Source: an uncultured Clostridia bacterium
Lineage (GTDB): Bacteria > Bacillota > Clostridia > Oscillospirales > Ruminococcaceae
Direction of reading: 5' to 3'
Length of the DNA: 13,969 nucleotides
Assembly (NCBI GenBank): GCA_947175045.1
Contig: CAMWLH010000018.1
Coordinates: 1-13,969 of the forward strand
Position numbers and translations under genes: made by a program. The notes under the pieces are model-generated. The model was not told where the DNA came from and did no database searches. It was given only the letters and a program-made list of their open reading frames with translations. This document shows, one piece after another, positions 6,888 to 13,956 of the stretch. The stretch's first letter is position 1; every line of letters starts with the position of its first letter.

Positions 6888-8339
6888 ATGACGACAACCG
6901 ACACATCGGCGAAGAAAGAAACTTTCCTCAGCTCTTTGGGAGGCTTCTTTAAGGATTTTATTGCTGCCGTCGCTAAGGGAGATTTCTTTGTCAAGCTCTC
7001 TGTGATCTGGTGGGGCGCGGGATATATCCGCAGGAAACAGTTTATCAGAACGCTCCTTATTACTGCGCTTGAAGCGGCGGTCATTTTGTTCTCGATCTAT
7101 TTTGCTCCGCAATATATTACAAAGCTCGGAACACTCGGAACTGTCAAAATGGAATCGGTTTTCAATCTGGAAACCATGAAATATGATGTAAACAACTATG
7201 ACGATTCGTTTCAGATATTGCTTTTCTCGGTCATCAGTATCGCCGTATGGGTCGTGGCGCTGTTCATTCTGATGAAGAACGTTATAGCCGTATATAATCT
7301 TCAGCTCAAGTCAAAGCGCGGCGAGCATCTCAACTCCTTTGTTGACGATCTGAACGCTCTGCTCAACGAGAAGTTCCACGTCACACTGCTTACGCTGCCC
7401 GTGCTCGGCATCGTGCTGTTCAGCGTTATTCCTATTTTCGTGCTGATACTTGTTGCGTTCACCAACTACGATCAGCAGCATATGCCTCCCGCGGAGCTTT
7501 TTACATGGACGGGGCTTACGAATTTTATAAACCTGTTCGGCGGCGGCGGTCTTTCCATCACGTTCGGATACTCGTTTGTCAGAGTGCTTCTGTGGACGCT
7601 CATCTGGTCGCTGTTCGCGACGTTTACGACGTTTTTCGGCGGAGTGCTGCTGTCGTTGTTCCTCAGAAACAAACGCACGAAGCTTCCGAAGCTGTGGCGT
7701 TCGCTGTTTGTCGTAACAATAGCCGTTCCGCAGTTTGTAACGCTGCTGCTTGTACGCAACTTCTTTGCAAACAACGGTATTGCTAATACCATGCTGAGAG
7801 ATATAGGCATTACGCAGGTGCTTCAGAATATCGGCTTGATACCTTCCGATTATATACCGTTTTTGTCGGCTCCCGGCTGGGCGCATGTTATGATCATTCT
7901 TATCAACATCTGGATAGGCGTTCCGTATCAGATGCTGATAATGACCGGCGTTCTCTCCAATCTTCCCGAGGAGCAGATAGAGAGCGCTTCAATAGACGGA
8001 GCGACAAAATGGCAAACGTTCAGACATATTACAATGCCCTATGTCCTGTTTGTAACGGGACCGTCCCTTGTAACGGATTTTGTTAAGAACATAAATAACT
8101 TCAACGTTATTTATCTGCTTACGCAGGACGTATACACTACCACCAACCAGGCTCTGGCAAACAGCCAGGCAAGAGAGGTCGATCTGCTTGTGACGTGGCT
8201 GTTCAGATTGACGCAGGAGTACTACAACTACAAGATGGCTTCGGTAATAGGTATTTGCGTATTCGTTCTATGCTCGGTGATTACGCTTGTGGCGTTCGGT
8301 CTTATGACGCGCGGCGATAAGGAAGGGGTGTACAACTGA
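6888..8339 (+). CDS. Sugar ABC-importer permease, MalF/GanP-like
   Basis: Inner-membrane subunit of a carbohydrate ABC importer, 483 residues. About eight hydrophobic segments are visible, among them LLITALEAAVILFSIYF, ILLFSVISIAVWVVALFIL, LLTLPVLGIVLFSVIPIFVL and, at the end, VIGICVFVLCSVITLVAFGL. The extra N-terminal segments and a long loop before the core are typical of MalF-type subunits. The ATPase-contacting EAA loop reads ESASIDGATKWQTFRHITMP at about 365-384. I chose the ATG at 6888 because GGGGTGA (6876-6882) lies 5 bases upstream; an in-frame ATG at 6864 falls in the terminator tail and has no ribosome-binding site. It overlaps the next permease gene by one base, showing translational coupling. 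The matching ATPase is absent from the window and is probably a shared MsmK/MalK-type subunit encoded elsewhere. Confidence 0.94.
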   Translation: MTTTDTSAKKETFLSSLGGFFKDFIAAVAKGDFFVKLSVIWWGAGYIRRKQFIRTLLITALEAAVILFSIYFAPQYITKLGTLGTVKMESVFNLETMKYDVNNYDDSFQILLFSVISIAVWVVALFILMKNVIAVYNLQLKSKRGEHLNSFVDDLNALLNEKFHVTLLTLPVLGIVLFSVIPIFVLILVAFTNYDQQHMPPAELFTWTGLTNFINLFGGGGLSITFGYSFVRVLLWTLIWSLFATFTTFFGGVLLSLFLRNKRTKLPKLWRSLFVVTIAVPQFVTLLLVRNFFANNGIANTMLRDIGITQVLQNIGLIPSDYIPFLSAPGWAHVMIILINIWIGVPYQMLIMTGVLSNLPEEQIESASIDGATKWQTFRHITMPYVLFVTGPSLVTDFVKNINNFNVIYLLTQDVYTTTNQALANSQAREVDLLVTWLFRLTQEYYNYKMASVIGICVFVLCSVITLVAFGLMTRGDKEGVYN

Positions 8340-9184
8340 TGAAAACGAAACAGCTTATAAAGGATATTCTCCGCCATGTGGTGCTGGTGCTGCTGGTATC
8401 GTTCTGGCTTATCCCGATCGTGTGGCTTATCGCCACGTCGTTCAGCGCGTACCCCGGACGCAACACCTCGAATTTCTTCCCCGAGCAGTTGACGCTCAAC
8501 AACTATATCGCGCTGTTTGGGTCGGACACCGTCGCGAACTTCAAGGCATGGTTTATGAACACCTTTAAGATCGCGTGCGTGTGCTGCGTAGTATCCACGC
8601 TGTTTACCATCATGGTCGCGTATGCCACCTCGTTTTCAAAATTCAAGGCGCGCAAGCCGATGATGAATATAGCGGTAATACTCAACCTGTTCCCCGGTGT
8701 TTTGTCGATGATATCGGTTTACTTTATCCTTAAGGCGTTGAATCTCACCAACACGCATTTTGGTCTGACGTTGGTGTACTGCGCTTCCTCGGGACTGGGA
8801 TTCCTTATCGCAAAGGGATTTTTCGACACAGTGCCAAGGTCGCTGTGCGAGGCGGCTAAACTGGACGGAGCGAGCCAGGCGCGGACGTTCTTCACGATAA
8901 TCATGCCGCTGTCCAAGCCGATCATCGTATACACGATAATCAGCTCGTTCCTAACGCCGTGGACGGATTTCGTTTTCGCTAAGATGATACTCAACTCCGG
9001 CATATCGGATATGTGGACTGTTTCTATCGGACTGTACAATATGCTGGAGAGGAGTCTTATCAACTCGTACTTCTCGATATTCTGCGCGGGCGGCGTTATC
9101 GTATCGATACCGATCTCGATTTTGTTCGTCATTATGCAGAAGTTCTATGTTGACGGCATAACGGGCGGCGCAGTCAAGGGCTGA
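8339..9184 (+). CDS. Sugar ABC-importer permease, MalG/GanQ-like
   Basis: Second permease subunit, 281 residues, the usual length. Six hydrophobic segments are seen, starting with VVLVLLVSFWLIPIVWLIA (about 14-32). The EAA loop is EAAKLDGASQARTFFTIIMP at 171-190, and the protein ends in VDGITGGAVKG, a tail typical of MalG-like subunits. The start ATG shares its A with the stop codon of the preceding permease (TGATG), and GGAAGGGG (8321-8328) within that gene serves as its ribosome-binding site. It pairs with the larger permease to form the translocation channel. It is followed by a strong terminator that ends the importer operon. Confidence 0.95.
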   Translation: MKTKQLIKDILRHVVLVLLVSFWLIPIVWLIATSFSAYPGRNTSNFFPEQLTLNNYIALFGSDTVANFKAWFMNTFKIACVCCVVSTLFTIMVAYATSFSKFKARKPMMNIAVILNLFPGVLSMISVYFILKALNLTNTHFGLTLVYCASSGLGFLIAKGFFDTVPRSLCEAAKLDGASQARTFFTIIMPLSKPIIVYTIISSFLTPWTDFVFAKMILNSGISDMWTVSIGLYNMLERSLINSYFSIFCAGGVIVSIPISILFVIMQKFYVDGITGGAVKG

Positions 9185-9207
9185 TGTTGATTTGCAACGG
9201 ATAATTT

Positions 9208-9250
9208 GCCGCTTCTCCGCTCCGCGGAACGGAGAAGCGGCTTTGTTTGT
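9208..9250 (+). terminator. Intrinsic terminator of the sugar importer operon
   Basis: Perfect 12-bp stem GCCGCTTCTCCG (9208-9219) and CGGAGAAGCGGC (9230-9241) with a 10-base loop, followed by TTTGTTTGT. It lies 23 bases after the permease stop. The T tail is interrupted by G, so some read-through into the following TraX gene is plausible, and no promoter is seen between them. Confidence 0.9.
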
Positions 9251-9262
9251 ATCGGAGGGTTT

Positions 9263-10048
9263 ATGGCTATTTCACGGCGGCGGACGCTTACTATTCCGGT
9301 TTGCTCGGCGAACTTTATGAAGATGATCGGAACGGTATTGCTGACCCTGTATTTTTTCGCGCAGTCGGTCATTCAGAACGGTATTCTGGACGCGCCGAAC
9401 AGAACGGTTCAGGAGCTTAACGAGCTTGCGGCGGCAAACCACGACGCTTTTATGTTTATGGGAATGGCGTCGGTACTTATGTTGGCGGGGTCTGTCGCTG
9501 TGCCGATATTCTCATATCTGCTTGTTATAGGTCTGGAAAAGACCTCAAGCCTCAAGAAATATATCCTGACGGTGCTGGCGGCTGCCGTGCTGACCGAGAT
9601 ACCCTATGACTGGGCGGTGTCGGGTACGCCGTTTAATTTTAACGACCAGTGCTTTCTTTGGACGATACTTATCTCGCTGATAATGATCGCACTAATGAAA
9701 ACCTTCAGCGGAAAAAGCGCAACGGCAGTCATAATAAACATAATGTTGATATGCGGCGGGTGTATCTGGGCGATTTTTTTCAGAAGCAAGTTCGGCGCGG
9801 GCTTTGTGCTGATGACCGCAGTGCTGTATCTTCTTCGTGAGAAAAAGGGCGTCGGGGTGTTTATCGGAATTATTATCTCGTTGATATATATTTCCGCGCC
9901 GCTTGGATTTGTTCCCGTAGCGCTTTACAGCGGCGAGCGCAAAAACCTGGATAAAAAGGCGTGCAAGTACGGCTACTATGCGTTCTGTCCGATTATCGCG
10001 CTTTGCTTTGCCCTGACAGCGAATTTTATCGTCATGAGGCTTTCTTAA
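9263..10048 (+). CDS. TraX-family integral membrane protein (divergent)
   Basis: Polytopic membrane protein of 261 residues. Segments resembling the TraX family (first known for F-pilin N-acetylation) are SVAVPIFSYLLVIGLEKTSSLKKYIL, read here as two parts around residue 75-95, then AVLTEIPYDWAVSG and the C-terminal KYGYYAFCPIIAL. In chromosomal Firmicutes homologues the substrate is unknown. It is divergent: the N-terminal part lacks the IDHI-like histidine motif common in the family (here KMIGTVLLTLYFF). The ATG at 9263 is supported by GGAGGG (9254-9259); an upstream in-frame ATG at 9206 would translate the terminator hairpin. The kinase-like gene follows 21 bases later, so both are probably one transcript. 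Acyltransferase activity is inferred from the family only. Confidence 0.7.
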   Translation: MAISRRRTLTIPVCSANFMKMIGTVLLTLYFFAQSVIQNGILDAPNRTVQELNELAAANHDAFMFMGMASVLMLAGSVAVPIFSYLLVIGLEKTSSLKKYILTVLAAAVLTEIPYDWAVSGTPFNFNDQCFLWTILISLIMIALMKTFSGKSATAVIINIMLICGGCIWAIFFRSKFGAGFVLMTAVLYLLREKKGVGVFIGIIISLIYISAPLGFVPVALYSGERKNLDKKACKYGYYAFCPIIALCFALTANFIVMRLS

Positions 10049-10069
10049 AATGGGACTTAAGGGGTAATT

Positions 10070-10606
10070 ATGGACAAGAAAATGACTGTAAATGAAAAGG
10101 AATACGAGATACTCAGACTGCTCGGAAAAGGGAAAGGCGGGTATTCCTACCTGGCAAGCGACGGAGCGCGAAAATATGTTCTCAAGCAGATACATCACGA
10201 GCCCTGTGATTACTATCGGTTCGGGAATAAGATCGAGGCGGAAATAAACGATTATGATCGGCTGAAGAAGATTGGGATAAAAATTCCCGCAATGATCGAT
10301 GTCGATATAAAAAATGAGCGCATTTTAAAGGAGTTTATAGACGGCGAAACCGTTTATGAACTGATCTTGCAGGATAAGATGAGCTCCGCCTACATTGACC
10401 AATTGCGCAGTATGTGCGTTTTGCTGTACTCCGCTCATACAAATATAGATTATTTCCCGACAAACTTTGTGGTACAGAACGGAGAAATTTACTATATAGA
10501 TTATGAATGCAACGAATATATGGACGAATGGAATTTTGAAAATTGGGGCGTTAAATACTGGTCAAAAACTCCCGAGTTCCTGCAATATGTGGAGGAGCAT
10601 TCGTGA
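10070..10606 (+). CDS. Small protein-kinase-fold protein (Ser/Thr kinase / RIO-APH-like)
   Basis: A compact 178-residue protein with the elements of an active kinase fold. The glycine-rich ATP loop is LLGKGKGGYSYL (17-28), the ATP-anchoring lysine is K39 in YVLKQI, and the helix C glutamate is E56 or E58. The catalytic loop is NIDYFPTNFV (125-134) with D127 and N132, and the metal-binding aspartate is D144 in YYIDYE. In this loop an Asn precedes the Ile-Asp where many kinases have His. The protein lacks most of the C-lobe of a eukaryote-type kinase, so it is nearer to small RIO/Bud32/aminoglycoside-kinase-like proteins. The substrate may be protein or small molecule. AAGGGG (10059-10064) precedes the ATG by 5 bases; it is 21 bases after the TraX gene. 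No signal peptide or membrane segment, so cytoplasmic. Confidence 0.75.
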   Translation: MDKKMTVNEKEYEILRLLGKGKGGYSYLASDGARKYVLKQIHHEPCDYYRFGNKIEAEINDYDRLKKIGIKIPAMIDVDIKNERILKEFIDGETVYELILQDKMSSAYIDQLRSMCVLLYSAHTNIDYFPTNFVVQNGEIYYIDYECNEYMDEWNFENWGVKYWSKTPEFLQYVEEHS

Positions 10607-10633
10607 TTCGAGGCGGCTGAATAAAGAGCATAT

Positions 10634-10672
10634 AAAAAAGGCGTCGGGCATTTGCCCAACGCCTTTAGTGCT
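10634..10672. terminator. Bidirectional terminator between the kinase and GH53 genes
   Basis: Stem AAAGGCGTCGGGC (10637-10649) and GCCCAACGCCTTT (10654-10666), 12 pairs with one C/A mismatch and a 4-base loop. On the minus strand the stem is followed by a run of T (complement of the A run at 10634-10639), ideal for ending the GH53 transcript. On the + strand the tail is short (TTTAGTG), so termination of the kinase transcript is weaker. Confidence 0.88.
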
Positions 10673-10675
10673 GCC

Positions 10676-12712
10676 TTAGCTTTCGGTCAGAGAGAAGTCG
10701 TCCCACGCGCCCCATGCATTAGCTTGAGCGTCCACCCTTACTCCGACAATCACCTCAGCGCCCTCGGGGATCTCGATATTTCCGATCACGGGATTATCCC
10801 AGTTCTGCCAGGAGGTCACTTTGCTCGGCACGGTGAGAGTGCTACCGTTGACCGTGACATAAAGCTCAAATACCGCGTTTGAACCCGCTGCGCCGCCCTG
10901 CAGATACGCGCCGAGATCGTAGGTTCCCGCAGGGATTCCGATTATCGTCTGCTCGGCTGTGAACTTGACCGGCTTATCGTCCCAGAACTTGAGGCTGTAC
11001 AGACCGCTGCGCTTGTTGTTGTCCTCCTCACGAGCAACGCCGTTGCCGTCGATATTCCACATAGTCATATCCATATCCTCAAAGCCGGGGTTCTTGATGT
11101 AGTTTATTTTTTTGATCTCCAGAGTACACTTTATGGGGTAGTCCGTACCGTCGGAGGTCGCTGTGCCGTTTATGTCATAGGTACCCGCTTCGTTTGTGTT
11201 TACCGATGCGGTCTGCTCTTCGTTCCATACGACCGGGATATCCGCATACGCCCCGCTGTTCATGAGCGCGGGAACAGCCTGCGGAAGCGCGAGCGGCTGC
11301 CCGATCCCGCTTTCAAAGGAGATATCTTCTACCCTTACCGTTTTGAGCTCCGCGGTCGTGCCGCCGAACACATACTTAAATATCTTAAGCGACTCCAGAG
11401 GATTTCCGTTGAAATCGAACATTGCCTGATTGTCCCACGCGGAGCCGCCGTAATATACGCCCGCGTCATCGGGATCGTAAGCCTTTGCCGCCGAGCACGC
11501 CCAGCCGCTTCCGTATGTTTCCCAGGCGGTTTTGTTGCGCTCAAGCACCTCGGCTGCGTCCGCGGCTGTCGGATCGTAGACCTCGACGGGTATCCAGGCG
11601 GGCTCCCAATAGAATACGCCGCTGCCGCCCGCGTCCTTTACAGCCTGCATAACGTCGCGAACCTCGTTCGCCTGTCCCTGCACAGAGATATCATAGTCGA
11701 GCGATATACCTGAAGCGGCGGTGCTGACGGTGTTGGCGTTTCCGTCGCCGTCGCTGTCGGTGTACGCGTAGGAGGTCTCTGCAACAAGGACTTCCTTTCC
11801 CGTAAGCTCCCTCAGAGCCTTGATACGCTCGGTGAGCTGCGCGGGAGTTCCGTGCCAGAACGTGTAGAATGACAGAGCAAATACATCGTAATCGACGTTC
11901 GCCGATATCAGATCGTTTGCTATATCCATGACTGAATTTTCCAGTGCGTTGGTGTAGTGGAGCACTACCTTAACGTCCTTTCCGGCTTCCGCGGAGGCTT
12001 CGCGCACCGCCGCGCTGCCTTGGATAAGCAGCTCGTTTACGCGCGAGCGGTCGGTTTCGCCCGCCATTCCGTTGTTTATCTCGTTGCCGACCTGAACCAT
12101 TACAACGTTGACGCCCTCGTCAAAAAGGGTCTTTAGGCTTGATTTGGTGTAATCGAAGAGCGCCTGCTTTTTATTATCGAAGGTGTAGTGCGCCCATTCC
12201 TTGGGAGCCTTCTGCTTTGAGGGATCCGCCCAGAAGTCGGAGTAGTGGAAGTCGATCATGACGGGAAGCCCCGCCGATGTTGCGAGCTTTCCTATCTTTA
12301 CTGCCGTGTCAAGATCGTTGTGACCGCCGCCGTAGGTCGCGCCGTCCTTGTCGCTTGGGTCGTTCCAGACGCGTATCCGTATGCAGTTTACGCCGCATTG
12401 CGCAAGCAGCTCAAAGAACCCCGCGTCGTCAAGCGTATTGCCCTCGAAATCCTTGTAGGTAACGCCGCTTTCCTTCTGAGAGAGGTAGGTGGACACGTCT
12501 GCGCCGCGGTAAAAGCTGTCGGTGAGCCCCTCTATCGGCTCGACATAAAGCTCGGAATCCGCTGCCGCACTGCCCTCAAATTTGTAGACAACCGGTTCGG
12601 CTCCGCTGTCCGTCGGGGTGCCGGGGGTGTCGGAGCTGCCTCCTGTACAGCCGCTCAACAGCAATGCTGCCATTGCTGCCGAAATGATCTTCTTGAATGC
12701 TCGGTTCAACAT
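10676..12712 (-). CDS. ganB: GH53 endo-beta-1,4-galactanase lipoprotein with Big_4 and CBM61 domains
   Basis: Surface arabinogalactan endo-1,4-beta-galactosidase of 678 residues that cuts beta-1,4-galactan side chains of pectin. The lipobox LSGC puts the lipidated cysteine at residue 22, followed by a Ser/Thr/Pro/Gly linker. The GH53 domain spans about 62-455: RGADVS (69-74), IRIRVWNDP (111-119), YGGGHNDL (127-134), DFHYSDFWADP (154-164), QVGNE with acid/base Glu211, and VLVAETSY with nucleophile Glu312. A bacterial Ig-like Big_4 domain follows (about 455-535), then a CBM61-like galactan-binding module (about 538-678) from YIKNPGFEDMDMTMW to AWGAWDDFSL. The start at 12712 follows AGGAGAG; an in-frame ATG six codons upstream contains that ribosome-binding site and is rejected. 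It lies 36 bases after the AraC gene on the same strand, so it is probably co-transcribed and controlled by it. Confidence 0.94.
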   Translation of the reverse strand: MLNRAFKKIISAAMAALLLSGCTGGSSDTPGTPTDSGAEPVVYKFEGSAAADSELYVEPIEGLTDSFYRGADVSTYLSQKESGVTYKDFEGNTLDDAGFFELLAQCGVNCIRIRVWNDPSDKDGATYGGGHNDLDTAVKIGKLATSAGLPVMIDFHYSDFWADPSKQKAPKEWAHYTFDNKKQALFDYTKSSLKTLFDEGVNVVMVQVGNEINNGMAGETDRSRVNELLIQGSAAVREASAEAGKDVKVVLHYTNALENSVMDIANDLISANVDYDVFALSFYTFWHGTPAQLTERIKALRELTGKEVLVAETSYAYTDSDGDGNANTVSTAASGISLDYDISVQGQANEVRDVMQAVKDAGGSGVFYWEPAWIPVEVYDPTAADAAEVLERNKTAWETYGSGWACSAAKAYDPDDAGVYYGGSAWDNQAMFDFNGNPLESLKIFKYVFGGTTAELKTVRVEDISFESGIGQPLALPQAVPALMNSGAYADIPVVWNEEQTASVNTNEAGTYDINGTATSDGTDYPIKCTLEIKKINYIKNPGFEDMDMTMWNIDGNGVAREEDNNKRSGLYSLKFWDDKPVKFTAEQTIIGIPAGTYDLGAYLQGGAAGSNAVFELYVTVNGSTLTVPSKVTSWQNWDNPVIGNIEIPEGAEVIVGVRVDAQANAWGAWDDFSLTES

Positions 12713-12748
12713 AATACGCTCTCCTTTCATTAATGTGTTGTTTTTCGG

Positions 12749-13561
12749 TCATTGCTCTCTGTGGATATATTTACTTGGGGATATTCCCTCACTGCGCTTG
12801 AATACCGCGCTGAAATAGCCTGCGTCTGTGTAGCCCACCTCAAGCGCGACCTCCTTGATGGTTTTCTCGCCCTCCCGCAGATATACCTTAGCCTGCTGGA
12901 TACGGCGCTGAGTTATATATTCGAGCGGTCTCATTCCAAGACGTTTGCGGAACAGTCTGCACAGGTACTGCGGAGTGACCTGTATCAGACCGCAGAGAGT
13001 TTCCAGCCCAATAACCTCGCTGTAATGCGTATCAATATAGCTCAGCACGGGTGTGAGAGACGCGCTCTCGGAGGTGAAGCGGCTTTCCGCGCCGACTATC
13101 TGGCGGTTGAATTCGATTATGTACTCGTATACGATTGCCGACGCCGTGAAGCCGCCGTAGAATTTGTCCGACTTTAAGGTGTTTATCATTCTCTGGAAGA
13201 TGCTGCGCATAATGCCGAGATCCACAGGAAACACGCCTGCGTCCGTAAGACCCAGCTGCCGCAAAATTATCTCGGCAGAGTACCCTGTAAAGCTCACATA
13301 ATGGGTGCTCCACACATCGTCGGTTTTAAAGTAGTTATGCGGAGTTCCGGCGGGAAGAAAAACCGCAGTTCCTGCCGTGATGGGACGCTCCATTCCTTCG
13401 GTCTGAAGAATCCCCGAGCCCTCGCTGCACAAAATAATTTGTGGGCAATGATAGCCCTCGGGTCGGCTGATCTCAATCTGAGGGTCAGACTCGCCGATAC
13501 AAGTAACGTAGAAAGGCAGATTTTTTTCGCGTTCTATTATCGGGAAGAAAAAACTTTCCAT
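12749..13561 (-). CDS. AraC-family transcriptional regulator
   Basis: Transcription factor of 270 residues. The N-terminal half is a cupin-type sugar-sensing domain (PQIILCSEGSGILQ at 40-53, AGTAVFLPAGTPHNY at 63-77). The C-terminal half (about 172-268) has two helix-turn-helix motifs: GLETLCGLIQVTPQYLCRLF (185-204) and TIKEVALEVGYTDAGYFSAV (234-253), followed by the family signature FKRSEGISPSKYI. The second motif's GYTDAGYFSAVFK is the classic AraC recognition block. GGGGGA lies upstream of the ATG (minus strand), behind a consensus promoter. Placed directly upstream of the galactanase gene, it most likely activates that gene, and perhaps the importer, in response to galactose-containing sugars; the ligand is inference. 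Confidence 0.95.
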   Translation of the reverse strand: MESFFFPIIEREKNLPFYVTCIGESDPQIEISRPEGYHCPQIILCSEGSGILQTEGMERPITAGTAVFLPAGTPHNYFKTDDVWSTHYVSFTGYSAEIILRQLGLTDAGVFPVDLGIMRSIFQRMINTLKSDKFYGGFTASAIVYEYIIEFNRQIVGAESRFTSESASLTPVLSYIDTHYSEVIGLETLCGLIQVTPQYLCRLFRKRLGMRPLEYITQRRIQQAKVYLREGEKTIKEVALEVGYTDAGYFSAVFKRSEGISPSKYIHREQ

Positions 13562-13585
13562 ATTTATGTCCCCCTTATTGTTTTG

Positions 13586-13614
13586 ATTATAACAAGAAAT
13601 TTTTAAATTGTCAA
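13586..13614 (-). promoter_or_regulatory. Consensus sigma-A promoter of the AraC-galactanase operon
   Basis: On the minus strand a perfect -35 TTGACA (13614 down to 13609) and a perfect -10 TATAAT (13591 down to 13586) are 17 bases apart. Transcription should begin near 13579, only about 18 bases before the AraC start codon. A fully consensus promoter on a regulator gene suggests basal expression that needs repression or a weak ribosome-binding step to stay low. Confidence 0.9.
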
Positions 13615-13636
13615 GTGGTTAATATTTTTATATAAA
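13608..13636 (+). promoter_or_regulatory. Possible divergent promoter sharing the -35 region
   Basis: On the + strand TTGTCA (13608-13613) and TATAAA (13631-13636) are 17 bases apart. Its -35 overlaps the minus-strand -35 because TTGTCAA reads TTGACAA on the other strand. A transcript would start near 13643 and could end at the terminator at 13811-13846. The elements each have one mismatch, in AT-rich DNA, so confidence is low. Confidence 0.35.
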
Positions 13637-13643
13637 GCTCAAA

Positions 13644-13667
13644 TACAATATGTTGTACGCGGTACAA
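13644..13667. promoter_or_regulatory. Operator-like dyad upstream of the AraC gene
   Basis: TTGTAC (13653-13658), GCG, GTACAA (13662-13667) is a perfect 15-base inverted repeat. It is joined on the left by TACAA (13644-13648), which forms a second inverted repeat with TTGTA (13653-13657). The cluster lies 30-53 bases upstream of the AraC -35 element, a position suited to an activator or a regulator of a divergent transcript. The binding protein is unknown. Confidence 0.5.
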
Positions 13668-13810
13668 TCCGAATATCGGCTTGTCGCTGTGGTTTAAAAT
13701 CGTCTTCATCGGTTAATTTGTTATTGTTTTTTTTATAAAAAAATATGATTTGGTTGTAAAAGCGTTATTTGACAGGCAGAATGTGAGGAATTGCAAGATA
13801 ATAAAATCAA

Positions 13811-13848
13811 GCCCGAAAGGTTGTCAAAAACTTTTCGGGCGTTTTTGC
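13811..13848 (+). terminator. Intrinsic terminator with no gene upstream
   Basis: Stem GCCCGAAAGGTT (13811-13822) and AACTTTTCGGGC (13829-13840), 12 pairs with one G-U and a 6-base loop, followed by GTTTTTGC. It points along the + strand, but no + strand gene precedes it between the AraC promoter (13614) and here. It may end a small RNA, a leader, or be a riboregulated site for the next gene. Confidence 0.85.
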
Positions 13849-13883
13849 TATAAAATGTACATGTGAGAATTTTATGGGGTATC

Positions 13884-13921
13884 TTCAAGAAAAGGTTCAA
13901 ACTTCTTCAAAAAGCGTTCAA
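13884..13921 (+). repeat. Four helically phased TTCAA direct repeats
   Basis: TTCAA occurs at 13884-13888, 13896-13900, 13906-13910 and 13917-13921, with spacings of 12, 10 and 11 bases. Each is followed by A or G. Tandem direct repeats at about one helical turn are the usual binding pattern of OmpR/PhoB-type response regulators and some other activators. It lies about 50 bases before the putative start of the next gene. Confidence 0.5.
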
Positions 13922-13956
13922 GTGGCTTTGCAGTACGTTTTAACGAAATTTGAGAG

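Noticed and set aside
12245..12733. Open + strand frame of 162 codons opposite the GH53 gene
   Set aside because: It lies antisense to clear GH53 catalytic motifs and has no ribosome-binding site or family resemblance.
13769..13802. TTGACA (13769-13774) with GATAAT (13797-13802) as a promoter
   Set aside because: The spacing is 22 bases, too long for a sigma-A promoter, and transcription would begin inside the terminator.
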